From an uncultured Emergencia sp. (GTDB lineage Bacteria; Bacillota; Clostridia; Peptostreptococcales; Anaerovoracaceae), in assembly GCA_937997955.1 (NCBI GenBank), contig CALLDR010000142.1, forward strand, positions 1-13,804: 13,804 nucleotides of DNA, read 5' to 3'. Within the stretch, counting starts at the first letter, position 1. Each line of letters starts with the position of its first letter. Of this stretch, positions 1-6,235 are shown one piece after another. The notes under the pieces are model-generated. The model did not search any database. It saw only the letters and a list, made by a program, of their open reading frames with translations, and was not told the origin of the DNA. A program made the translations under genes and the position numbers.

Positions 1-1175
1 AGTACCAGCGCTAAGTACTGGTCGCAGCAGATGGCGTTTACGATGATGCACATCAACTCTGTAACCAGAACCAGACCGCCTCTGCCCTTCGCAACCTTCA
101 ACAACAGATCTGCAAATGTCGCCATGATACCGGTTACGTCCACGATACCGCCGAAGCACATTGCGCACAGAATGATGGAAATGGTCCAGAACATTTTCTG
201 CATACCATCGTGACCCAGCAGGCTGGACAACTCGTTGATAACGTCGGATGCGCCTTCAGGTGCAACACCCATGTGAACACCGTTGTTCATAATGTTGAAA
301 ATGTTGTTAATTAAGTGATCTCCACCAAGGGCTGTTTCAACAGCAGTTTGGTTCCAAAACATGAGAGGCACGGCGATAAACACGCCGCCGATCAGAGACG
401 GCAATGCAGGCAGCTTCATGGCTACCGCGACGATAACGAATACAGGCGGAATCAGGGCGATTACGCTGATCTTGGAAGACGCCTGAATGAAAGCGGTGAT
501 CTCGTTCAGCACGGACATGTCAACTTCGTTGTTGGAAGAATGCATGAAGCCCAGAACTGCGTAAGCGACCAGCGCGATGACCAGGGAAGTTCCGGTGGTG
601 TAGATCATGTGCTTGATATGGCCAAACAGAGTAGCGCCAGCCATAGCAGGAGCCAGGTTAGTCGTATCGGACAGCGGGGACATCTTGTCTCCGAAGTACG
701 CGCCGGATATTACTGCGCCAGCGGTCATGATATTTGGGAAACCAAGGGCTGTTCCAACACCGATCAGTGCCACGCCCATGGAACCGGCTGTGGACCAGGA
801 TGAACCTGTCGCCAGGGATACGATGGAGCACAGGATACAAGCGGTAAGTAAGAATACTTTCGGGCTGATGATCTTGATGCCGTAGTACATCATGGAAGGA
901 ATGGTTCCTGCAGCCATCCAAGCCGAAATCATAGCGCCGACGACAGCCAGAATTAGGATAGCCTGCATGGATCTGTTGATGGATGCCAGGATTCCCTGTT
1001 CCAGATAAGCCCATTTCCATCCATTCGCGACGGCGATAATGCCTGCGAAGCAGGCCGCTAAGATAAGACCGATGTGAGGTTCTCCTCCTCTATCGCCCAA
1101 GATAGAGTAAATGAGAAGACCGATCATTGCTAAAATGACAAGTAAGCATTGCCAAAGAGGTATCTTTCTACCCAT
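1..1175 (-). CDS. nhaC: NhaC-family Na+/H+ antiporter, C-terminus cut by window edge
   Basis: This is an integral membrane antiporter of the NhaC family (relatives exchange Na+ for H+, or malate/lactate with H+/Na+), acting in the cytoplasmic membrane in ion and pH homeostasis. The minus-strand frame is open from an ATG at 1175 to the window edge, giving 391 codons; family members are usually about 450-480 residues, so the C-terminus lies outside. The protein is a run of hydrophobic segments. The family signature is visible as TGSSWSTAGSMG followed closely by GAYFGDKMSPLSDTTN, containing conserved Asp and Ser/Thr residues. The start is fixed by TAAGGAGG about 8 bases upstream. A consensus promoter lies at 1248-1276, so the gene is transcribed independently of the iscB-like gene upstream. 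GC content is clearly higher than in the accessory genes to the right. The substrate (plain Na+/H+ or organic-acid coupled) cannot be told from the sequence alone. Confidence 0.93.
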   Translation of the reverse strand, partial: MGRKIPLWQCLLVILAMIGLLIYSILGDRGGEPHIGLILAACFAGIIAVANGWKWAYLEQGILASINRSMQAILILAVVGAMISAWMAAGTIPSMMYYGIKIISPKVFLLTACILCSIVSLATGSSWSTAGSMGVALIGVGTALGFPNIMTAGAVISGAYFGDKMSPLSDTTNLAPAMAGATLFGHIKHMIYTTGTSLVIALVAYAVLGFMHSSNNEVDMSVLNEITAFIQASSKISVIALIPPVFVIVAVAMKLPALPSLIGGVFIAVPLMFWNQTAVETALGGDHLINNIFNIMNNGVHMGVAPEGASDVINELSSLLGHDGMQKMFWTISIILCAMCFGGIVDVTGIMATFADLLLKVAKGRGGLVLVTELMCIIVNAICCDQYLALV

Positions 1176-1222
1176 AATAAGTCCTCCTTAATAATATTAA
1201 GTTAAATAAAATAAAATCCGTC

Positions 1223-1241
1223 ATGCTTTTGTTTAAAGCAT
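1223..1241 (-). promoter_or_regulatory. Inverted repeat at the start of the nhaC leader
   Basis: ATGCTTT (1223-1229) and AAAGCAT (1235-1241) form a perfect 7-bp inverted repeat with a 5-base spacer. It falls at or just after the predicted transcription start of the nhaC promoter. It could be a repressor operator or a 5'-end mRNA hairpin that stabilises the transcript. No known motif is recognised, so the role is inferred from position only. Confidence 0.5.
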
Positions 1242-1247
1242 AGTCAA

Positions 1248-1276
1248 ATTATAAAGGAAAATGGCGAAATTGTCAA
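1248..1276 (-). promoter_or_regulatory. Consensus sigma-A promoter of the nhaC-like gene
   Basis: Read on the minus strand, TTGACA (1276-1271) and TATAAT (1253-1248) are both perfect matches, separated by exactly 17 bases. Transcription should start near 1241, giving a leader of about 65 bases before the ATG at 1175. Confidence 0.88.
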
Positions 1277-1463
1277 GATCATATAAATATTCTGTCACAG
1301 TCCCTTCATTTCTGCATCGCCTTAAGCCAAATCGATGTATTTTCCAAAAAACATTGAAAAATGCACACTTTTCCTTGCACCTAAACATCTTAAGAGCATC
1401 CATAAAATACGCACATAATAATGTAAGAAAAAATTTTTCCAAAGAAGATGGATCTACACAATT

Positions 1464-2753
1464 TCATTGTTTCTGTTTCTCACGAGGTTCGGTAAGTTGC
1501 AACATCTGTATTGGATGACTTGTCCCCCTCTCCAAAATCCTCACATCTTTCATCCTGGCACTGGCATGAATCATTTTTCCATCAATTGTTTTCAGACGAA
1601 GATATCCTTTACGATTTCGTCCTGCGACAAAACAGACCTGCCCATTATACTCTACTTTATCCCACATTTTGAAGCCATTAATATATTGCGGTGACTGCAC
1701 CTTTATATAAATGCCTCCTTTGCCTGGGTTTGCTTTATACAATTTCCGATTATGATTTCTGGTCCTTTTTGTATAATACGTATATTCCAATTTCTTTGCA
1801 TTTGGGATTCCGCATATACAAAATCCGTAGTTTTCCGATGTTGGGTACAAACCAAATCTATTTCTAAATTGTTTTGTTAAATATCCAAACGTGATCTTTA
1901 TAGACTCGGATCCATACCGGTCCCTAAGTTCTTCTACGATTTTCCATCTCGCAACATTAAGAAAAGCTTCTTTTTTAAAATTTCCACCACGCTTTATCTT
2001 TGTTTCAATTTCTCCATTATCAATTAAATCTCGACATGTTCTGCAAACTGCAATTACATTTGAAACATTATAATGCTTTTTATAATCGGCAGGAGTTCTT
2101 CCAACAGAAAGATAATCTTTAATAAAATGCATGCATAAAACAGGGTCACCAGCTGCACCTTTACATATACGGCATTTATGCTTATCGCGAGAGAAAACAT
2201 ACTCTTTTATATTATAATAGTTATGTCCTTTTTGATAATCCTTGCCACTAATATTGGGATCAATAAGTTTCTGTACATCAAACTTTGCAACTTCGACTTT
2301 AATGATGCTCACAGGTAAAATATCTACGATTCGCTGTACCTCTTGTAAATGCGCATCAATTTTTTGCCTGACCGACGGTGCGAGCCAACCCTTTGGTTTA
2401 GAATGTGTACGGTTTCTGAAGCGTGCTGGTCGATATCTCAATCTGTATCGGCGTGTGCTTCTCGCTTTCCAACGATTCTCTAACAGTGACGGAATGTCAG
2501 TTCTCAGTTCAATAGTTCCAGAATACAATTCTGCTTCTTTCGTAGCTGCGGACAACAGCATTCTTTCATATCCTAGCTTAACTCCTAACGTGACAGGCTG
2601 GATATACGATGTACTTGTATATAGCAACTGTATCGTAAAGGGTGTGCGCCTGACAACCTTTGCCCGACCATCGTTAAGCATATGTCTAACCTTTCCGCTT
2701 TTCTTTGTCGGCATAAGCGGCTTTCCATTAACATCTAATACATATACTATCAT
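1464..2753 (-). CDS. iscB: IscB-family RNA-guided protein with degenerate nuclease sites (dead IscB)
   Basis: This is a 429-residue member of the IscB family, the HNH/RuvC ancestors of Cas9 that use an omega RNA. Domain order is intact: PLMP motif (residues 12-15), RuvC-I region (54-70), arginine-rich RRxRR bridge helix (about 94-115), RuvC-II (150-163), zinc-ribbon HNH (185-245; Cys194, 197, 237, 240), RuvC-III (about 286-320), and a C-terminal domain of the kind that ends clostridial IscBs (about 335-410). Catalytic residues are damaged. The RuvC-I Asp of LGVDAGS is Lys59 (LGVKLGY). The RuvC-III HxxDA motif reads SENYGF, with Tyr309 in place of Asp. The first His of the HNH HH pair is Met208. 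Glu154, His209 and Asn232 remain. The comparison is to family sequences from memory, not an alignment. The start at 2753 is chosen because GGAG sits 5 bases upstream and the protein then begins, as homologues do, just before the PLMP motif; an upstream ATG at 2786 lacks a site. No TnpA neighbours it. A role as RNA-guided DNA binder or repressor is inference. Confidence 0.93.
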   Translation of the reverse strand: MIVYVLDVNGKPLMPTKKSGKVRHMLNDGRAKVVRRTPFTIQLLYTSTSYIQPVTLGVKLGYERMLLSAATKEAELYSGTIELRTDIPSLLENRWKARSTRRYRLRYRPARFRNRTHSKPKGWLAPSVRQKIDAHLQEVQRIVDILPVSIIKVEVAKFDVQKLIDPNISGKDYQKGHNYYNIKEYVFSRDKHKCRICKGAAGDPVLCMHFIKDYLSVGRTPADYKKHYNVSNVIAVCRTCRDLIDNGEIETKIKRGGNFKKEAFLNVARWKIVEELRDRYGSESIKITFGYLTKQFRNRFGLYPTSENYGFCICGIPNAKKLEYTYYTKRTRNHNRKLYKANPGKGGIYIKVQSPQYINGFKMWDKVEYNGQVCFVAGRNRKGYLRLKTIDGKMIHASARMKDVRILERGTSHPIQMLQLTEPREKQKQ

Positions 2754-2784
2754 TTTATCTCCAAATAAATAAAAAACATAGGCC

Positions 2785-3101
2785 AAAGCAAGATGATGTG
2801 AATTTCACATTGCGGTTACATTTTAGTTTCCTAAAATCAACACAAAGACTGTGTGTTAAATCCATTACGGATAAGGCAGTCCATTCAGACTGTAAGGTGG
2901 CCTGCGCTAAAAATATCTCAGGGTTTATGACAAATGCACTGTAGGTGATAGTCCCTACTGTTTAACACCTGCCCGCAGAGCAAGATGCTAGGCCTGCACA
3001 CATCTCGGTGCCTATAATATTCCTGAGTATTGTGGTCCGAAAACCGGCCCAAAGCTAGCCTTGACCTATGCGCCAACTATCTGGCAGAACTTTCGTTCCT
3101 A
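2785..3101 (-). ncRNA. Omega RNA (HEARO-type) region upstream of the IscB-like gene
   Basis: This non-coding stretch of about 320 bases lies directly upstream of, and on the same strand as, the IscB gene, where omega/HEARO RNAs are found. Paired elements visible by eye (plus coordinates) are: 3087-3098, GAAC-GAAA-GUUC; 3072-3085, GCCA/TGGC; 2981-2987 with 3001-3007, a 7-bp stem; 2943-2947 with 2966-2970; a long-range stem, 2917-2922 with 3022-3027 (CTCAGG/CCTGAG), that can extend past one bulge; 2877-2892; 2839-2857; and 2821-2836, a 6-bp stem capped by a GAAA tetraloop. Such dense local and nested pairing without an open frame supports a structured RNA. Exact ends, pseudoknots and the guide segment (at the 5' end in IscB systems) cannot be fixed by eye. 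A covariance search with the HEARO model was not run. Confidence 0.82.
2796..2810. promoter_or_regulatory. 15-base palindrome between omega RNA and iscB start
   Basis: ATGTGAA-T-TTCACAT is perfectly palindromic around one central base. It ends 43 bases before the IscB start codon. In RNA it would make a short-loop hairpin; in DNA it resembles a dyad operator of TGTGA/TCACA type with short spacing. It may be the 3'-most omega RNA element or a regulator site. The sequence does not decide between these. Confidence 0.4.
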
Positions 3102-3106
3102 ATTCT

Positions 3107-3135
3107 ATTATACTAAATTTCTATGATAATGACAA
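3107..3135 (-). promoter_or_regulatory. Predicted proximal promoter for the omega RNA / iscB transcript (P1)
   Basis: On the minus strand TTGTCA (3135-3130, five of six consensus bases) and TATAAT (3112-3107, perfect) are 17 bases apart. Transcription would start near 3100, right at the GAAC-GAAA-GUUC hairpin, leaving no room for a 5' guide. That makes the competing upstream promoter at 3123-3151 relevant. Confidence 0.65.
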
Positions 3136-3151
3136 CAAAATTATTATTCAA
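3123..3151 (-). promoter_or_regulatory. Alternative upstream promoter (P2) for the omega RNA
   Basis: On the minus strand TTGAAT (3151-3146, four of six) and TATCAT (3128-3123, five of six) are also exactly 17 bases apart. Transcription would start near 3116, adding about 16 bases ahead of the first hairpin. This matches the guide length reported for characterised IscB omega RNAs. It is weaker than P1 by consensus score, and the two are mutually overlapping. Confidence 0.35.
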
Positions 3152-3274
3152 AATTCATTAAAATCAGCAAGAAGAGTCACAATTGTCAGAAATCGGTATA
3201 AGCGTTGCGATGCTATAACAAAATTGTAGCGAGAGTGACTAATAAGATATAATAAATTTCAGAAATTAAAAAAA
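3136..3274. other. AT-rich spacer with nested inverted repeats, no gene
   Basis: No open frame is convincing here. AGTCAC (3175-3180) and GTGACT (3235-3240) are a perfect 6-bp inverted pair. They enclose a second stem, 3212-3218 with 3224-3230 (7 pairs including one G-U on a five-base loop). This could be a small structured RNA, a decayed element end, or chance in AT-rich sequence. Confidence 0.35.
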
Positions 3275-3575
3275 TCAGAATTTCAAATGAAGGTAGGTTT
3301 CACTGGTTCCGCTTCCTTCCCCTGTGTACAGGTTATCCGAGGTCACGGTTCCGTCGGTATAGGTTGCAAGCATGTTGCCAGGAGGATAGGTATATGCCTT
3401 GCTGACGCTGCTGCCCCCTGCGGTATCTGTGATGCCGGTCTGGTTGCTGTTTCTGTCGTAGGAGTAGCTGTGCTGCTCAATCGTTTCTCCGGATTTGGTA
3501 TAGGTCATGTCTGACGCTCTGCCAAGGGCATCGTAGGTATAGGTCAGCAGGATGTAGCTCGCCGTATCGTTTGCT
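3275..3575 (-). pseudogene. RHS/YD-repeat protein fragment
   Basis: The minus-strand frame encodes a YD-repeat stretch typical of RHS or wall-associated toxin-delivery proteins: TYTYDALGRASDMTYT, then SYSYDRNSNQTGI, then AYTYPPGNMLATYTDG, with tyrosine-aspartate repeats at the usual spacing. RHS proteins are commonly 1000-3000 residues long; only about 100 remain, ending in an out-of-place stop at 3275. The upstream side runs without a stop into an IS3-family transposase fragment at 3576-3972. The hydrophobic shell and C-terminal toxin tip are absent, so no function is expected. The first ATG, at 3508, has no convincing ribosome binding site. The exact join between the RHS and IS parts, near 3560-3580, is uncertain by a few codons. 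Confidence 0.8.
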
Positions 3576-3972
3576 CGGAAGTTGTAGTAGTATGTGGATC
3601 GATGAACGCCAAGAAGTTCACATTGACGCTTAACAGATAGTTTATGGCTTGATTTTGTGAAGGTCCGGGATAGGAGCTCCAGCTCTGCGAAAGCAGCCTG
3701 GAGAAAGTCGCGTTCCAGCGTTAACTAGCCGATGGTTTTAAGGCGATACGTTCTTCTTCCAGGGCTGCCTCCTTTCTGCAAGGCTCTTTCTCAATCTAGA
3801 GCTCGGTGAAGACACGGCCCGCATTCTGCAGGAACTCCTTCTTTCAGGTTCGAAGCATGTTGGGATTCAAATTGTAGGAAGCTGCGATTTCGTTGAGTTC
3901 CTTCTCGCCCTATAAGACTTCAATTACGACCTTTGCCTTGAAGTCTGAATAGGTTGTGCGTGTCCGTGACAT
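3576..3972 (-). mobile_element. Decayed IS3-family (IS150-like) orfA/orfB remnant
   Basis: From an ATG at 3972, with GAGGAG eight bases upstream, the minus strand encodes an IS3-type OrfA (MSRTRTTYSDFKAKVV, then NEIAASYNLNPNML). It is interrupted by three in-frame stops at codons 21 (3910-3912), 43 (3844-3846, a Trp codon turned TGA) and 59 (3796-3798). The frame then shifts to the start of OrfB (LTLERDFLQAAFAELELL, then CELLGVHRSTYYYNF), with another stop at 3725-3727. The DDE catalytic domain is missing: OrfB breaks off within its first 60 or so residues and fuses in frame to an RHS fragment. The element is dead, and no terminal inverted repeats were recognised. Confidence 0.85.
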
Positions 3973-4094
3973 GATGTTAACTCCTCTCGTTTGTAAAATT
4001 TTTATCATGTTCACGATAAATTTGGAATACCCTGTCCAGCCTTATGGAACCATTATAAGAAGCCGTTAATAATCAGCGGGTAAAATAAAGAGTG

Positions 4095-4140
4095 GGAGTA
4101 CAGTCAATCGGACAAACCGAGAAGCTGTACTCCTGTTTTT
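4095..4140. terminator. Rho-independent terminator-like hairpin
   Basis: GGAGTACAG (4095-4103) pairs perfectly with CTGTACTCC (4125-4133), and TCGG/CCGA (4108-4111 with 4117-4120) extends the stem inside. On the plus strand it is followed by TGTTTTT. On the minus strand the stem is followed by a looser U-rich stretch (CTCTTTATTTT). No plus-strand gene ends here, so its likely job is to end the minus-strand transcript of the small genes at 4218-4529. Confidence 0.7.
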
Positions 4141-4217
4141 CGTTATGAAATGACTAAAAAAACGCCCTGCACAAAACTTCAGAATACCTTATGTCTCGAT
4201 CTTTCAGTCGTCGCAGC

Positions 4218-4334
4218 TTAGTGTTTCTTCCCTTTTCGTATAACTGCAATTAGAATTCCAATTAAAACTCCGCTAGCAATATATGGCGCTACTGCAATTA
4301 GGCAAATCACGTATTGCATTGATACGGTCGACAT
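4218..4334 (-). CDS. Small single-span membrane protein (38 aa), unknown function
   Basis: This is a short minus-strand gene too small for routine ORF calling. Its ATG at 4334 directly follows the stop of the upstream gene (TAAATG), with AGAGG seven bases before it, so translation is probably coupled. The 38-residue product begins MSTVSMQYVICLIAVAPY, has one long hydrophobic segment (about residues 8-31) and ends in a basic tail (RKGKKH), which predicts a single membrane span with the C-terminus inside. A terminator-like hairpin follows at 4095-4140. It is not a family I recognise. Small membrane peptides of this build include stress peptides and type I toxins, but nothing here specifically supports either. 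Confidence 0.55.
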   Translation of the reverse strand: MSTVSMQYVICLIAVAPYIASGVLIGILIAVIRKGKKH

Positions 4335-4529
4335 TTAATAACCTCTTCCTTTCCAACAAAGTCTTTTTATACAATCTGAGAAAGGTTCCTCATTCTTCTC
4401 TACAAAAACGACAGCCAATGAACTCTCTCTCAGTATCATTTCTATCTCCTCATATTCTTCACATTCTTCCAATCGAATTGCTGATATGTCCATATAGCGA
4501 AAGAAAGGATTATCCATTAACCTTCTCAT
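4335..4529 (-). CDS. Small acidic hypothetical protein (64 aa)
   Basis: This minus-strand frame encodes a 64-residue protein starting MRRLMDNPFFRYMDISAIRL, rich in Glu (EECEEYEEIE), with no membrane segment. The frame is open further upstream (to an ATG at 4613), but that part overlaps, in another frame, the end of the gene fragment closing at 4552; the overlapped stretch reads unnaturally basic, so the ATG at 4529 is preferred. No strong ribosome binding site precedes it. The stop abuts the start of the small membrane protein gene. The function is unknown. It lies downstream of a frameshifted gene and could itself be the remnant of a longer one. Confidence 0.45.
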   Translation of the reverse strand: MRRLMDNPFFRYMDISAIRLEECEEYEEIEMILRESSLAVVFVEKNEEPFSDCIKRLCWKGRGY

Positions 4530-4551
4530 GATATCATCACACTTTAATATC

Positions 4552-5060
4552 TTATTGTCCGTATTTTTTAAAGCAATACACTCCTTCCTCCTCTTCATAT
4601 GGATAAACCCCATTAAGATAAAGCTTCTTCCACATCGAAAGAATTTCGCCCTGCTCGTCCAGCATCTTTATAATAGTTCTTCCATACGGCGACAGCCCAG
4701 TAATATCTACTTTAACCACTTCAGTAGTTTCCGAAACTATGGTTGTTTGAAAAAAGAGTTTTACGAAAAACTTTCTTAATCAACAGCCATCAATCATCCA
4801 GCTCATCCTCAGAAAAAAACATCGTCTCATAAAATACATCCTCCTCATTATTTTTCTGGCATAGAAAGTCGTTGAAATAAGCCGTACATACTTGCAATAA
4901 AATCCATGGATGTTTTAACATAATCTCCAAATCTTTTTTGAAACAACTTCATTTAGCTGGATCTTAATAGGAAATGTGCATTCCTCTATCATTTTTAAAT
5001 CAGATATTTCAAACAGCATGACGAACAATGTTCTTTGGTTGGAATTTACTTTGGCAAAAA
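4552..5060 (-). pseudogene. Frameshifted, unrecognised gene
   Basis: Three protein-like pieces follow each other on the minus strand in alternating frames. The first (about 5060-4915) contains LFEISDLKMIEECTFPIKIQ. The second (4921-4790) is one frame away and contains HPWILLQVCTAYFNDF and ends FFSEDELDD. The third (4779-4552) returns to the first frame, with DITGLSPYGRTIIKMLDE and SMWKKLYLNGVYPYEEE. Two compensating indels, near 4930 and 4785, would restore one soluble protein of about 150-170 residues. The family is not recognised. Its place next to RHS debris would fit a polymorphic-toxin immunity gene, but that is inference from position only. The 7-base start/stop overlap at 4915-4921 leaves a small chance that the pieces are separate short genes. 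Confidence 0.5.
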
Positions 5061-5338
5061 ATTGCTAAAAAGTCCACCCGCTGTTTTCTGCGTCCTTTTT
5101 TCCTTTTTATCTATCATTTTACATCAGATAGACAAAAAACACTACAGAAAATATGATCGTTCGTAATGTTTTTTGCTTATCCAAATTTGAGACGCAGCAA
5201 CTTCACTTTTACTTTGGCAAACCGGAAGTTACCTTGGCAATTAACCCAGCAGTATATTCACATTCTGACGGAGCGTGTCATATTCCTTTTCCTCTCTGTA
5301 TCGAATTTCAGATGCTCACCTTCTCTGGTTTCGTTCAT
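5061..5338. repeat. Gene-free spacer with a 14-bp direct repeat
   Basis: No convincing gene is seen. TTTACTTTGGCAAA occurs at 5045-5058 and again at 5208-5221, 163 bases apart. A weak 6-bp inverted repeat is at 5110-5115 and 5127-5132. The direct repeat could be a duplication scar. Several open frames here lack start sites and family resemblance. Confidence 0.4.
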
Positions 5339-6199
5339 CTATTGTGTAAAAGTTGTTTTCATAGTGATTTTTATTTTGTAAGGTACAACCGCTTTAATAG
5401 ATTGTCCATAAGCGGCGTAATTATTTATCAAGGTAACACCTGCACTGCTGTACCCCGATAACGCGTTCTTCCAATTTATATGTTCGAAATCATAAGTATC
5501 ATTAACTGTAATAGTTACTGTCCAGACACCCTTGCTATTACGTGTACCTGATGCTTGATAGCTGACCTTGTTAAAGGCTAAATGTAAATCCCTTGTACTG
5601 TTAAGGGTTACGCTTCCACTGGTAGAATATAAGGAGACTCTATTACTCCTTACATAAGCCTTGTAATCACTGATGATTTTCTTAATCTCTGTCGACTTCT
5701 TAACTTGTGCTGCAATTGGATCTGATGATGTTATTGATACATTAGTAGGATTATCTTGGAGTGAATGCAATAAACATGCGCTTGCTGTTGTGTATCCTAA
5801 ATCATCCCCAATTTTAGCAAGTGCTCTAAGATCTGCTCTAACAAGTGCTTTTGTGACTGCAGCTCTTTGTACCGGCGTATCCTCAATAATGCCTTCTTCA
5901 ATTGCGTAATCGATAAAGTTCTCTATTGTCTGTTTTGTTGAAATGGCATCGCCGTTAATGTTGGACGGTAAGGATTTTAAATAACTTTGATATAAATTAT
6001 CCAGCTCCTGTTCAGTCATATCTATCTCCTTGATATACGAAACACTTTCTACTTCTAAAGCATTTACTGCATACACCTCCCCATCTTGATAAACGATTTC
6101 TTCTGTAACTTCATTTGTTGCGAAAGATGCCTGCCCTGTAATCATAATCATTGCAACAGTTATGACAGCCATGTTTCTTAGCTTTCTTCCATGTTTCAT
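5339..6199 (-). CDS. Secreted protein of unknown function (286 aa)
   Basis: This is a 286-residue exported protein. The N-terminus is a classical signal peptide: basic MKHGRKLR, a hydrophobic core (about residues 10-22) and a cleavage site after SFA at residue 27. No lipobox is seen, so release or non-covalent wall association is expected. Residues 28-150 are acidic and predicted helical. Residues 190-286 are beta-rich with evenly spaced hydrophobics, including VWTVTITVNDTYDFEHINW and a C-terminal VVPYKIKITMKTTF. I have the impression of similar tryptophan/YDF C-terminal modules in other clostridial secreted proteins but cannot name a family. AGGAG lies seven bases before the ATG. The gene begins 36 bases after a membrane-bound XRE regulator and is probably cotranscribed with it, which suggests an exported effector, toxin or adhesin under that regulator. 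Confidence 0.88.
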   Translation of the reverse strand: MKHGRKLRNMAVITVAMIMITGQASFATNEVTEEIVYQDGEVYAVNALEVESVSYIKEIDMTEQELDNLYQSYLKSLPSNINGDAISTKQTIENFIDYAIEEGIIEDTPVQRAAVTKALVRADLRALAKIGDDLGYTTASACLLHSLQDNPTNVSITSSDPIAAQVKKSTEIKKIISDYKAYVRSNRVSLYSTSGSVTLNSTRDLHLAFNKVSYQASGTRNSKGVWTVTITVNDTYDFEHINWKNALSGYSSAGVTLINNYAAYGQSIKAVVPYKIKITMKTTFTQ

Positions 6200-6235
6200 A
6201 ATTTTTCTCCTTTTTTCTTTTACTATATTGCAAAT

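Noticed and set aside
315..1020. Open frames on both strands overlapping the antiporter gene
   Set aside because: They are shadows of the nhaC frame, which carries clear family motifs and a ribosome binding site.
1313..1338. Terminator for iscB after its stop
   Set aside because: Only a 5-bp CATCG/CGATG inverted repeat with a 13-base loop is visible and no U-run follows, so it was not called.
1233..1518. Short open frames on both strands between nhaC and iscB
   Set aside because: They have no ribosome binding sites, overlap the consensus promoter of nhaC and show no family resemblance.
2754..2786. Eleven-residue N-terminal extension of the IscB-like protein
   Set aside because: The upstream ATG has no ribosome binding site, while GGAG lies five bases before the ATG at 2753, and family members start just before the PLMP motif.
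1176..3274. Complete IS200/IS605 (ISC-type) transposon around iscB
   Set aside because: No TnpA Y1 transposase gene is present and no convincing palindromic element ends were identified on either side.
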